Source: Leptodontidium sp. MPI-SDFR-AT-0119
Taxonomy: Eukaryota; Ascomycota; Leotiomycetes; Helotiales; Leptodontidiaceae
Direction of reading: 5' to 3'
Length of the DNA: 64,000 nucleotides
NCBI GenBank assembly: GCA_020726505.1
Contig: JAHLEZ010000018.1
Span: forward strand, 372,001 to 436,000
Below, in pieces: positions 12,308 to 23,525 of the stretch. Within the stretch, counting starts at the first letter, position 1. Each line of letters begins with the position of its first letter. Under the pieces are notes generated by a model, which worked only from the letters and a program-made list of their open reading frames with translations, was not told where the DNA came from and made no database searches. A program made the translations under genes and the position numbers.

Positions 12308-13411
12308 ATGATTATCGGCTCAAGAGAGTTGGAGAAGGAGTAAGTGAGCCTCAATTAACCCATACCATTCTCAATTGCACCTCAAGAGCGTACACGCGCC
12401 TGGGAATATCTACCCAATTGCCGTACCGCCCTCAAGTGAAGCTGCTACGTCGTGCTGGCCTCGATCTCAGCCCAATTATCTCACATCTCTCAACAGAAAC
12501 CTCAAAAGCATTCCAGCTAATCTATACTTTGCACTCTAGTACCTTCCCTGCCGAGCTTCGAAACAAGATCTTCGACCTAGCCTCTTACAATGGTGTATTT
12601 GAACTCGGTCCTCACCTCCCAACAACCCCGAACGTCCTCCTCGCTTTCGCCCCCTTCAAGAAGTTGTACCCTGAGATCGTCGGTCACGTCCAAGCCGCCA
12701 ACTTCGTCCTCGATGATGCCAGCGCTGTGAGATTCCAGGCCCTGCGAAATCCCGAGCGCGGTGAGATTCGCCATCTTACTATTGAGTTGTCTGGTAGTGT
12801 TTTGTAAGTCGTTGCGATGTTTATTTCATATTGGGTAAGCCCGGTGGAGCATGATGGACACAACAGAATATCCCAGAGAATTACGACATGATTGGTCCTA
12901 TTTCTAAACACATATACATCATATCCAGTCGGGTTGGGAACTTGGAGCACTATACTTTTACAATCATTCCTTCAAGATATCAAGAAAAGACTCTAAGCTA
13001 ATTAATGCCTCCAGCACAAGCACGGGCCCAAACACCACTCTCAACGCATCCCTCTCCTACCTCAACAACAATCTGACCAGCATCACCATCGACCTAACCC
13101 ACGAACTTCCCACCCGAGTAAAGGCATACAACATGGAACACTCCCCTCCTACCTGGATCTACACCTACCCCACCGCTCTCCAAAGCAATACATACATGCT
13201 ACAATGGCTCATGAGCGCTTCCCGCCCGGGCGTGAAGAAGGTCGTCGTCGTCTTGGGTAGGGGCTTTCTCTCTCTCAAGAGAGCTAAGGCTGTTGTTGAT
13301 TGGATGGCGATGAAAGGTCCAAAGTTGCCGGCTGTTAAGAAGAGTGGTCCTGGCCAGTTTCTGATTTTGACTTGGGAGGCTGCTGCTGGTGGAAAGCTTG
13401 TGCTTGGTTAG
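12308..13411 (+). CDS. Unknown protein with an F-box/2EXR-like LPxELR motif
   Basis: Three exons (12308-12339, 12471-12803, 13015-13411) give 253 residues. After a short exon encoding MIIGSRELEK, the second exon carries FPAELRNKIFDLAS. This resembles the leading motif L-P-x-E-L-R-x-x-I-W/F found at the start of fungal F-box-like and 2EXR domains, which are thought to act in protein interactions. The rest contains two beta-strand-like repeats, IRHLTIELSG and LTSITIDLTH, then KKVVVVLGRGF. No catalytic motif or membrane segment is visible. The acceptor at 12470 was chosen because it alone keeps phase with exon 1. It is a tandem paralogue of the pseudogene at 10459-11447, and agreement of the two intron patterns supports this model. 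Specific function is unknown. Confidence 0.65.
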
Positions 13412-14427
13412 ATCGAGCATGAGCGGTAGTCGTCCTTTTCTCTCTCTGTAATATGCATTACGTGGTTAAATGGGCTGGCTTGGGCTGGCAGCGATTTTGA
13501 CTGCGTGGTACTTGTCCTTTCGGATGCATTACAGGCAGAATAGAGTGGTGTTACCTGGTTAGCGATTCGAGGGATTCTAGTTTTCTGCGCAGCAGGTAGA
13601 CCTACTTGAATGAAGAATCTGCATACATCGTATCTTGAGAATTAGTTGTATTTTACATTGAATGTGACACGGCTTAGTACGAATGAAGAGGCCGAGATGT
13701 TCTGGAGGAGCCATGGACCTCGTTTTCTGGGTCTACGGAGTTGCGAAAATCTACAATTTAGATGGCATGCACAAACATAAACCTTAGTCATTATCCATTT
13801 TCGCATCACTTCCGAGATTAAGCAAACTTGCTATCAAAGCTGGGCTTCAAAAGAACACCTCGAAAAAGATCAGAGAACTTTTGCTTGACGAATGAACATC
13901 TTTTCTTTAAGGGACCGAGTTATCTATTGTTACACGATTCCAATAACAATTGCCTGCCGAAACCGAACGAAGCCAAGCCAAAGAAAGGTCAAACTCCACT
14001 GCTAGCGAAAGCTTCTACCTGGTCCAACGCCCCCCGCCTCCCCGCCATAACGATATCCCATTTCCATTTCCATACCAAGCCCGCCCGCCATCCATCCATC
14101 CATCCATCAAAGTCGTAGAGCCGTAAAAGAAGAACCGGTCGAATCACGCACACACATCTCACAATTGCTGACTGAAAAGAAGAAGCAAAAAAAGACCACT
14201 GCCCCGATGGACAGCCGATGCCTCTCATGATTAGATTCGAAGGCTGTGCTCAGCACACCCATATGCCCATCCTGGTCAAGTGCATCATCTGTCTAGGAAT
14301 GCGATGATATGATACAGGAGAAATTGGGGAAGACGAGCGTCGCATGTCTGTCTTGGCGTGTGGATGATGCAGACACACTACAAAAGCATGCAGCCGTGGA
14401 GATGGGACTGTTCGCATTGTTGACATC
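13412..14427. other. Convergent intergenic region
   Basis: No gene seen. It holds 3' flanks of the genes at 12308-13411 (plus) and 14428-16661 (minus). A short CCAT tandem repeat lies at about 14088-14108. Frames over 13828-14118 have no recognisable features. Confidence 0.4.
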
Positions 14428-16661
14428 TCAAGATAGTCCCTGCTTCACCGACAAAATCGACCCTTTCATCAGTGCCGAGATAGCGACGCCCATCATCCTA
14501 CCATCGAGATTCTCCTCCTCAGGGAGCCCGTCCTCTTCATCGACGCCGTCTGTCTTGGGTATGCCGACAATATGGTGGAGGGGATGCTCGGCGTCAAGTC
14601 TTTTCTTGAGCGGCTTGACGATTCCAAAGTGCTGGAGGACATCTTCACCAGAAGCGCCAACGACAGCAAGAGCATCGTACCCGATGACCTTGGTGAAGTA
14701 AGGTAGCATATCCTCGCCCTCAGGGTATGGCTCATCGGGTTCATGGCCAGCGGCAAACCACGTACTCTTGGTTTTCACAGCCCAGTCTTGCGTCATATGT
14801 GGGGCAAAAGGATGATCACTGCAGCACCGAGCATAGAAATTGAGTTCTTGACTCGTCTGCACGCTACGAAGATAATGACCGAGAGGGTGATCTGTCTCGT
14901 CGAGGAATTCGAAGAGAGAGCTATAGATGGGTGTGGCGTTGGCGGCGACTTTCGTCCATGCCGTGGAGGGGATATCGTAATCCTGCATGAACTGGTGGAA
15001 GGTGGCTGCGCCTTCGAGGTCAAATCTGTTATTTGCAGCTGCGGAATCAGGTACCAGCTTGTCGTTGATCATGCGGTACCCGCCCTGCAGAACTACATTG
15101 GCGATACCATTTTTGAGGAGTTCCGTGTGGTCTTTGGAGAATAGCGCAATGTCCATCAGACTCGAGATAGTAAGCACTGTAAGCTTCTTTTTCTCCGTCG
15201 GTCTCTCAGTAAAGATCTTCGTAAGAAGGTCCTGCCCATCAGGCAGCTTCGTATTTTCTGGAGCAATGAAGCCCTCGGTATTGTCGAACTCGTGAAGGTA
15301 GTTATTTAGCAGTCGCTGAGCGTCTCCAATTGTACCAATACCGATCGGCATATTTGGGAGGCCGAGAGAATCCAGTGCACCTCGACCAAACAATGCTCGT
15401 CGCTCCGCAGGCATCAAATTCGCAACAAAGCCTTCCAGCTGGATTATGCCCATGCGGTCAAATTCCTTCAGACACATCATCGCCATTAGATCATCGTAGT
15501 CCTTTGCGAGATCCGTGATGGTCACAATATGTGGCTTTCTGTCGATCCCGTCTTTCTTTTCTTGCTTTTCTCGTTCTCTAAGTACATGTATCAATCCTTC
15601 GTAGAACATGCCTTCTTCTTGAGTGAGACCTGTTGGAATTCGGGGGTCTGAGGGTTCGTAGGGACCGTCCAGTGGCTCTTCTACCGGAGGTGGAACGTAC
15701 GTGCCTGCATAAACAGCCCGTACTTTTTCAAAATGATCCATGAGGTCCTTTCTTGTAAACCGCTCATATTCCTTAATGGATAGGCAACCCAAAATGTACT
15801 TCATCAAGCTTTTGCTGTATTTTGATTGAAGCACTTTTTGCTTGTACTGACCGAATTTTTGACCATTCTCAATATCGACAGGGCTTAGAGCATTATAATC
15901 CTCGTCCCAAAAACGACCTTGAGTGACGATATGAAGCATGCACTTTCCGACCTGCCATATTGTGTTTGGGGAAGAAATTATATATGCTGGTGCTTCTGGC
16001 CACGCTTTCTCCTGTATTGAGATTAGCAAATCCATCGCGACGGGCAAGGCAAATGAGTACTTACTTCTGGTACCAATTCTGATACTAGACAGGCAAAGAC
16101 ATCCCAGACATTCTGCTCCGGAATCACTCCATTGATACCGAATTTACTAGTTCTTCTGTCAGATAGAAAGTGCAAAATCTCAGTCCCAGAAATATACCTA
16201 TACAGTTTCTCAAGAAACTCCTGTTTGTCACCACAAACCCAGCAGTCTCGATAAATCCAGGAGATTTCAAAGTTGCCAAACTCGATGGAGAAAATGCACG
16301 TGCTCTCATCCAGGGTCAAACCGCTCGTCTTCCTACTCAGCTTGTGCTGGTCGTTGCGACGAACAGTCCACTTTCGCTGTCTGGATTTCCTGGAATACTG
16401 CCACCACCACTGAACCTTTCCTTTTGGTATTGGATGCAGAGCCCTTCTTGCTTCCCATGCCCGCCGATCTCGAGGCTCCTGTGAGTCTCGTTGCTTTCTT
16501 GTTTCCTTGGATGAGATGAACCAGTTGTCCATTAGATTTTCGGGGTCTGTAGGGATTTTGTCACTGGCGCCTTGAACCCGTTGCTGTTTCTGGGGACGCA
16601 GCTCACGATCTAAGTCAACGTGGTTATCCATGGTGATCTCAGCGTGTTGGCGTTTTGACAT
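14428..16661 (-). CDS. Fusion of a kinase remnant lacking its catalytic core with a nucleoside-hydrolase-like domain
   Basis: Two exons (16661-16065 and 16011-14428) joined by a 53-nt phase-0 intron give 726 residues. From about residue 265 to the end of the kinase-like part, IWQVGKCMLHIV and SLMKYILGCLSIKEYERF look like C-lobe helices of a protein kinase (the xxWQxG and LxxCLxxxxxxRP positions). IPEQNVWDVFACLV near 185-198 looks like helix E. The HRD catalytic loop and DFG motif that should lie between are absent. From about residue 365, the segment IVTITDLAKDYDDLMAM resembles the metal-binding DTDxxxDD start of inosine/uridine nucleoside hydrolases, followed by VVLQGGYR and a domain of normal length. 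Family members cleave the N-glycosidic bond of nucleosides. ATG 16661 was chosen; 16685 and 16631 are alternatives in frame. Fusion is seen in sequence; the dead-kinase reading is inference. Confidence 0.75.
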
Positions 16662-18004
16662 GATAATTTTGAAGAGTCGCCGCATCCCAAAGTGAGGCTG
16701 AGGCGGCGCGCTTATGTAGTAGAGCTTAGGCCGCCGTCGTTGACTCTTGCAATGTCGGTGTGAATCACCAAGAACAGAACAGCAACAGAGAGTGCAGCTG
16801 GCGTGAATAAGAACGCCTGAGATGGACTATGGATATACGATTAAATTCCGGCCAAACTCCTCATGCCGGGGGGACCTGACGATGGATAGAGATGTATAGC
16901 CTTGTGGGGCGAATCCGTGCTGCGTTTGTCTCTAGAGCTGTTAAGGCCACGCTGCATTGCGCAGAAAATCGCGATAAGCACGGTGAGAGGACTAGCTGCT
17001 AGCCAGAAACAACCATTTAGTTGCCAGCGGAGTGCGATATCATGAAGTCCGAAGTGAGGATGGATTGATGAGGAGGGATGTCGATGATCGCTCGCTTGCT
17101 TTCAGACGGAATTGACAAGGCTGGGGTTGTGGCTATGCTGCATCGGGGTTTAGGCAAACGTCCGCCTCACCCAAAATCAGAGAAGAGCCATGTCAAAAGG
17201 CGTCGGTTACAAAGCGCCTTATGAAACCCAAAGAATTGATTCGAATGAGTCTCAAAACGGACCTGGGGAATGAGAATGGAAAGAAAGAAGGTATATCGAT
17301 CACGTGACATCAAGCTGAACTTGGAATTTTTCGGTGAGTGCTTGCGGAAATTTGACAACCAGGATCTGGCATCGACATTCCAGGGACATGGAGACTGCTT
17401 ATTGATTTGAAGTATGTGAGGAAATAAAAACTTTCAAGTCTCTCAAGTTGTCAACAGAAAGACGGAAAGGCACTTAAGCCACTGGGATGGAAAGGTTCCA
17501 GGTTGATATCAGTCTTGATCACATGACCCGAAGCCAAGTTTTTGGCTAACTCTATCTGCACTTGCATTTTCTTCTCCAAAAGTCTGCTTATATAGAATAA
17601 ACTCTACTTGGATATTGTACGGCACTTCCTAGATGCCCCAAAACCCCCCATATTCTTCATCATGCGTCGTTTCGGTTATTCCAGCGGAGGGATGGAAGCT
17701 CGGTCTGACAGAAAGTAAGCAATCTAAGTACTCCGCAGAACTCCAAAATGAACTCCGCAGCGCCACTGCACGTTAGCAAATACCCTTTACCAAAAACAAG
17801 CTCATTCCCCGCTTTGGTAGAGACTCCGTTTGCTGTCGTTTATGTATTCTCTCACCGAAGTGTCAGGTACCCGCAGTGGTTCGCCTCTCTTGAGCGAGCC
17901 ATCACCTGCTTACACCTCCTCCCTTTCCCCCGCTGTGGAGTAGTTCTCGTGGTTTGTCCCTGGTCTGTTTTGACATATAGGGCTTGGGAGTTCGTTTCTT
18001 AATG
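16662..18004. other. Intergenic, no gene seen
   Basis: The first part is the promoter of the minus-strand fusion gene. The frame at 17748-18002 (plus) precedes the decayed gene that follows and may be part of it, but shows no recognisable motif. Nothing else is supported. Confidence 0.35.
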
Positions 18005-18838
18005 ACTTTGATCGGCGGTGTAGCGGATGCAAGTATCCTCGTCGAATCATCGAAGACTTGGGTTTGCGATCACACCGAATTCTCGAAGCACTTAGAAGTT
18101 GAAGCTTACTCCGGCGCTTTTTAACATGTACACTTCGTCAAGTATGGGATAAAGCAGATGCGATTCTCTCCCAGCTAGTGGGTAAGTCTCTCAGCACACA
18201 GCAGCAAGGATTTTTGCCAATTTTAAGAACCAAAGATGGATCTGATAATTTCCACTTCATGAGCTTCCCCAGTCACTTCACTATTCATCCACCAAACTAC
18301 CCCGGAGATAAGCACAGAGAGCACTTCTATCTTGCTCTAGGCCTCTAGGACTCTACACCGAGTACGTCGTATCCCAAAACAGCCATCTCGCCAAATAGAC
18401 GAGCCATTGGGTATGTCCTGCCGTAACCGTTGAGATCCACTCGGGTTCCAGGCAAGTTGCAAACCACTTCCTGGCTTTTGAGAACACCACTTGTCGGATA
18501 TCTACAAGCCATGGCACAAACACAGCCCCCAAACTATCTAGGATGAACTCTGTAGCTCAGAAACTGAAGATGTTCATTCGAAATGAGATGCTAGAGGAGA
18601 GTACAACCTCACGATATGCCTTCCAGCTTGAGTGGATCTTCAGGCCAGCACAGAAGACGGATTGATACACCGAGAGGACGATGTTACATCCATCTCCGCA
18701 TCTTGGACAGTTATTGGAACCATGCTGGCATATGGCATTGGCTGAGCGTTCAATCAAGAAATTTGCCGATGACGAGATGATTTCGGCTCTAGATTGGGCA
18801 GACAAGTGCTCGGTATCTGTGATGCTTCTGTACACCGC
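18005..18838 (+). pseudogene. Decayed gene of unknown family
   Basis: Three stretches read like protein but are interrupted. First, from 18005 to about 18345, the sequence reads LIGGVADASILVESSKTWV, then VEAYSGAF and a stop, then FHFMSFPSHFTIHPPNYPGD and another stop. Second, from about 18420 to 18665, it reads VANHFLAFENTT, then LKMFIRNEMLEESTTSRYAF and LEWIFRPAQKTD, ending in TGA 18663-18665. Third, two overlapping frames continue with ISASWTVIGTMLAYGIG and then IKKFADDEMISALDWADKCS. The pieces follow one another in order on one strand with stops and at least two frame changes, which is the pattern of a dead gene. I do not recognise the family. Chance is possible for each piece, less so for the ordered set. 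Confidence 0.5.
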
Positions 18839-20071
18839 TTGAAGAGTTTGATGGTGGCTTCATGCTGTTTGCTGGCTTTTGATATGGGGTGGTAGATTGA
18901 GTGTCGACTTGTAAGTGAGCAAGACGAGTGGCAGCATGTACGAATAGATCTGGCCAAAATCCCGCATCGAACATCTCTCATTGCGGCACAGGGATTCTTA
19001 CGAGGTAGTTCACGGAATCGAAAGTTCTAGGGAACTTCTATGCACGAGCGCTTGCTACTGTATTCGTTCACCGAGTATGGTGGGTTGGAGATGAGGAACT
19101 ACGGGATCTGTTCCAACCGACGGACCATCATCATTCTCATCGGGGATTATCAACTTTGTTTTCCAATGGAAGCATTCTTCATACCGTCTCTCTACTACTA
19201 TCTATCTAGTGACTTTCAAGGACTTGAGGTGTGCGTATCTGGGGAATCTACAGCTCTTACCCGACATCTCGTCTATTTTCTCAACGCCTCTCAGCGACAT
19301 CACTGCTGGAGACATCTACTTCTAAATTCTTCCATATCAAGTTCATTCCAAGTACTCAGTACCCAATCCCTCTTTCAATTCGACACCAACACCATCCATA
19401 ACGACTTTTATCTTAACTACTGTACATACAAACACCTCAAGACAATCAAATCAACCCCAACTCCTTTCCAGACGCTCGAATCTACTATTCCCAATCATAC
19501 CTTATATCGACCACACAACCTTCATTCGAAAATCCACGCAAATCTGTGGGCAACTGATCTCCATCTGAATACATACGCAATCAAATCCGAGTCTGCCAAA
19601 TCCTCCTACGATCAACACTCCCCTTGAACGAAAATATACTTTACCGGGAAAGATGATCACATCGAAACGGTGTATGGGAAGACATCGAACGATAAACAAG
19701 AGAAAGGCTGCGCATTGCATCATGATACCTGTTTCCAGCTTACTCACTCTTTGGATGTATTGTAGACTAAAAGGGATTGAGGTGTTGAGTTCCCTGCTTT
19801 TGCATAGCCGAGAGGCAATGTTTTGGGAAGCATTTGATTGACGCTGTCATACCCATGTGCAACATATTAAAAATCCTCGGTGAATTTGGAGAACATTCGA
19901 TTTTTGGATGTTACTTCTAGAAGCATACCATAGGGAAGGGATCGTAAGAAAAAGAAGCTTTGCATACGGAATGGTAGTAGTGCCAAAAGCTCACCATTTC
20001 ATTAAACGTTGTACAACTATGGCGCAGGCGTATTTCCATTCTGCCACAGAATAATCGAGGAACTAAACTCC
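18839..20071. other. Intergenic, mostly featureless
   Basis: The plus-strand open frame at 19040-19627 (195 codons) is rich in His, Thr and Ser, has no recognisable motif and no splice partners, and is probably chance. It may be overgrown remains of the decayed gene to its left. The last 200 bases are the 3' flank of cwc25. Confidence 0.35.
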
Positions 20072-21424
20072 TTATTCATCCTTCTGGAAGCCCTGTCTCC
20101 CCCTACCAATACGATCTGCCAGCCCCATATTTCCAGCCTTTTTATGAAGTCCATTGATGAAATCTCCCTTATCTCCATACTTCGAAGATCGTGCCCTGGC
20201 TTTGTCCTCGGCCTCATGTGTGGCCTTCTCCTGCTCTGCCAAAGCCGCCAGTCGCTTTTCCCGGTCAAGGTCCAAGCTTGTGGCATCTTGTTGCATGGCA
20301 GCCAGTTTTCGTTGCCGCTCAGCTTCCTTGTCTTCGCTGGGCGCTTCTCGTGATGGGGGTGCAGGCCGGCGGTCGTCTCGTCTGTCATAACCTCCATTGC
20401 GACGGCTGTCGTATCCACCCCGTCCATTCGCCCCATTGTTTCTAGAATCTCGAGCAGGGTATGATTGACGTCGATCAGGTGATCTTCGTCGTTCTGGCGA
20501 GGGAGACCTTGATTCTGCAGAAGATGTATTCCGCCTCCTCTTGCGGTCATAATCCCGGTCTCTAGTCGCACGATCCCTTCCGCGATCGTCTGGTGAGGCA
20601 GACCGTCTTCTGGGTCTGTCGAAGCTATCTCGTCTTCTGGGTGGGCTTGCAGACCTCGAGGACACCGAAGAAGAATTCCTGCGCCTTTTACGACCATAAT
20701 CCCGATCTTTCTCTGACTTGACCCTTCCTCGATCGTCTGGTGATACTGATCTCCGGCGAGATGTTGATCGTCTCCGTCGGTGTTCTGTTCTGCTACTCCT
20801 GTGCCCATCTGTATCTTCCCTGCGTCTGCGCTTCCGTGCGCTGCGCTCCTCTGAAGTTTCGCGATGTCGGTGATGATGTCTGTGTCGTCGTTTCTCTTTC
20901 TTCTCTTTGGAGTCTTCAGCCTGACCTGCAGCTGCGAGCAATTGCCTACGCTTGATCGGGTCGTTCATCATAGCCTCGTAGGCCGCCTGCTCCTGTCTCT
21001 TGATCGCCAACATTGGATCCTCTCTGACCTTCGCTGCTGTGTCCCGTAGAGTATTCGCATGTTGCAATGCCATGAAGCTGTCTTCTGCGGCTTGCTTCTC
21101 CAGCTTCTTGTGCTCGACACCTTTGATCAGAGGATCGATTCGTCGCTTGCCCAAAAGATATCCTTCCATCTCCTCTGTAGTTCCAGCTTGGCCACTCGAT
21201 GGCCCTTGGTACATCCAATCTACACGGTCGACTCGCTTTCGGCTTCCTGCTGCCTCGAGCTCGCGCTGAATCTCTTCCTTCTTCTGCTCTTCTTTGAGTT
21301 CCTTGATCCGCAGATCCGTCTTCTTCCTCTCTTCCAGCGCTTTATTCTCCTCTTCCCACACCCGCCTCTGATTGCTCATGAGCACGGGATGCCATGACTT
21401 CTTCAAGTTGAGATCGCCACCCAT
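20072..21424 (-). CDS. cwc25: Pre-mRNA splicing factor CWC25
   Basis: A single exon of 450 residues. The N-terminus [19 protein letters not shown] is the conserved CWC25/CIR N-terminal segment. A charged helix (about 20-60) leads to [11 protein letters not shown], and [20 protein letters not shown] follows the linker. [15 protein letters not shown] and the [11 protein letters not shown] segment complete the Cwc25 domain at about residue 165. The second half is an RS/RD-rich disordered region with repeated ASPDDRGR units (about 215-340), ending in [17 protein letters not shown] charge clusters. In yeast CWC25 joins the activated spliceosome and helps the first transesterification. It is nuclear. 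It diverges from csn2 across 416 bp. Assignment is firm; the start is set by the conserved MGGGDLN-like opening. Confidence 0.93.
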   Translation of the reverse strand: MGGDLNLKKSWHPVLMSNQRRVWEEENKALEERKKTDLRIKELKEEQKKEEIQRELEAAGSRKRVDRVDWMYQGPSSGQAGTTEEMEGYLLGKRRIDPLIKGVEHKKLEKQAAEDSFMALQHANTLRDTAAKVREDPMLAIKRQEQAAYEAMMNDPIKRRQLLAAAGQAEDSKEKKEKRRHRHHHRHRETSEERSARKRRRREDTDGHRSSRTEHRRRRSTSRRRSVSPDDRGRVKSEKDRDYGRKRRRNSSSVSSRSASPPRRRDSFDRPRRRSASPDDRGRDRATRDRDYDRKRRRNTSSAESRSPSPERRRSPDRRQSYPARDSRNNGANGRGGYDSRRNGGYDRRDDRRPAPPSREAPSEDKEAERQRKLAAMQQDATSLDLDREKRLAALAEQEKATHEAEDKARARSSKYGDKGDFINGLHKKAGNMGLADRIGRGRQGFQKDE

Positions 21425-21840
21425 CTTATTGGCGTTGGAAGTAGATTTGCTACGGGGATTATGGTTGTGATGATGGGTGTCGCATATACCAGAAGGCGAC
21501 TCGGTGGATAGTCTTTGTCTGGTTCAAAAGAGCAAAATAGAATAGGAGTGGTTGTGTTGTGAGTGAGTCTATTGATGGACAATAAATTGACGAGGCGCAA
21601 GACTTGGGTGAAGCGTGGGGCAGATTGAGTTAGTCTTTGTTGGGACGCAGCCAATCAGCAACGGTCCAAGCTCCAGGCAAACAGTGACCGCCCCAGAGCT
21701 TCGCAGCCTTAGAGCAACCTCGTCGAAATATCACCTTCCACAGGACTTCTCAACATCCAACAACCTGAACTTGAAGTCCAACTGGAGATCAGTCGCGCAC
21801 AGAACTTCGAACTTCTTCTAAGCTATCACAAACAGCCAAG
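21425..21840. promoter_or_regulatory. Divergent promoter region of cwc25 and csn2
   Basis: These 416 bases separate the two start codons and must hold both promoters. No clear TATA box is visible. Short head-to-head spacing of two housekeeping genes suggests a shared nucleosome-free region, which is inference. Confidence 0.55.
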
Positions 21841-23525
21841 ATGTCCGACGACGATGACTTCATGCAAGATTCGGATCAAGAGGGGTAGGTCAAGCTCCTA
21901 GTCTTGGTAGATAATCTCCTGACAGCTGTAGATACGATTTCGAATATGAAGAAGATGATGAGGAGGAGGGTGGCGATGTCGATATCGAGAACAAATACTA
22001 CAATGCCAAGCAACTGAAAACCACCGATCCTCAAGGCGCCATCGAAGAGTTTCTGGGAGTACCGGCCTTGGAGCAAGAGAAAGGTGATTGGGGATTCAAG
22101 GGTCTGAAGCAAGCAATAAAACTGGAGTTCAAGCTTGCGCTGTATGATAAGGTATGGTCGCCGTCTAGCAGTGCGAAGTTGTGCTGACTTGCAGGCCGTT
22201 GAACATTACACCGAACTCCTCACCTACGTCAAGAGCGCAGTCACGCGAAACTATTCCGAGAAATCTATCAACAACATTCTGGACTACATAGAAAAGAGTT
22301 CCGATGATGAGGCCGCCGGCCGGTGTATGGAGGAGTTCTACTCGCAGACCCTACAATCCTTCCAAAGTACCAACAACGAGCGCCTGTGGCTGAAGACCAA
22401 TATCAAATTAGCAAAGCTCTACCTGGACCGAAAGGATTACGCTACCGTCACAAAGAAACTACGAGAGCTGCACAAGGCATGCGAGAGAGAAGATGGCTCC
22501 GATGACCCCAGCAAGGGAACTTACTCGTTAGAGATTTATGCCCATGAAATCCAGATGTACGCCGAGACGAAAAACAACAAGCAGTTGAAGAGACTCTACG
22601 AGCGAGCTTTGAAGGTCAAATCCGCCGTGCCTCACCCGAAGATCATGGGAATCATTCGAGAATGTGGTGGAAAGATGCATATGAGTGAGGAGAACTGGAA
22701 GGATGCACAGAGTGATTTCTTCGAGTCGTTCCGAAATTATGACGAAGCTGGTTCATTGCAGAGAATCCAAGTCCTAAAGTACCTGGTACTCACAACGATG
22801 CTAATGAAGTCCGACATCAATCCCTTCGAATCTCAAGAGACGAAGCCCTACAAGAATGATCCTCGAATTGCCGCGATGACAGACCTTGTCGATGCCTACC
22901 AACGAGATGATATCCATCAATATGAGTCTGTCCTCAATAATAACCGAGATCTTCTATCCGATCCATTCATCGCCGAAAACATTGATGAAGTCACCAGAAA
23001 CATGCGCACCAAGGCAGTTTTGAAGCTCATTGCACCTTACACCCGATTCAACCTTGCCTTCATTGGAAAAGCCCTCAAGATCCCAGTCACTGAAGTTCAG
23101 GATATCCTTGGGTTCCTCATTGTTGACAAGAAGGTCAATGGAAAGATCAATCAGCAAGACGGAACTGTTGAGATTGAAGACAACAGCGACGCTGAGCGAT
23201 TACGCGCCATGTCAGAATGGACGTCCGCAATCGATTCCCTCTACCGTACCGTTTTCCTCCGACGGCGAAGGATTCAAGATGCCCGAAGTCCAGCAGACCG
23301 GTGATGACTTTATGTCAAACCCGTATGGACTCTCCAATGTTGGGACGAAACTCACATGGGGACCAGGGAAGCAGAAGGGCAGGGGAAAGAAGATGGCAAT
23401 TAGTGGTTAGTCAACCTTATCGAATTGCTGTTTTCTCAGCAATTTGGTTTTGTTGGCTAATTACTAATCGTTCCTTTCCTGTAGATGCCCTTGGTACCTT
23501 CCTTCCCTCTTTTGGACCCTGGTGA
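21841..23525 (+). CDS. csn2: COP9 signalosome subunit 2 (PCI domain), with an apparent 1-nt frameshift
   Basis: Exons 21841-21884, 21932-22151, 22195-23405 and 23485-23525. The protein opens MSDDDDFMQDSDQEGYDFEY, continues with ENKYYNAKQLK and TPR-like helical repeats, and ends in a PCI domain (about 300-410) with LIAPYTRFNLAFIGKAL and VDKKVNGKINQ. CSN2 is the scaffold subunit that positions the CSN5 deneddylase on cullin-RING ligases. Near 23251-23262 the frame breaks: the upstream frame reaches RTVF, and the matching tail DGEGFKMPEVQQTG lies one frame on, so one C of the CC at 23256-23257 looks extra. With that base removed the protein is 504 residues, normal for the family; without it translation ends at a TGA near 23304. 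A last intron 23406-23484 has a TACTAAT branch site; if unspliced, translation stops at TAG 23408. Confidence 0.9.

Noticed and set aside
19040..19627. Plus-strand open frame of 195 codons
   Set aside because: Low-complexity His/Thr/Ser composition, no motif and no splice-supported neighbours; probably chance or over-decayed sequence.
20160..20955. Long plus- and minus-strand frames over the RS-rich part of cwc25
   Set aside because: They are shadows of the repetitive Ser/Arg/Asp codons of CWC25 in other frames.
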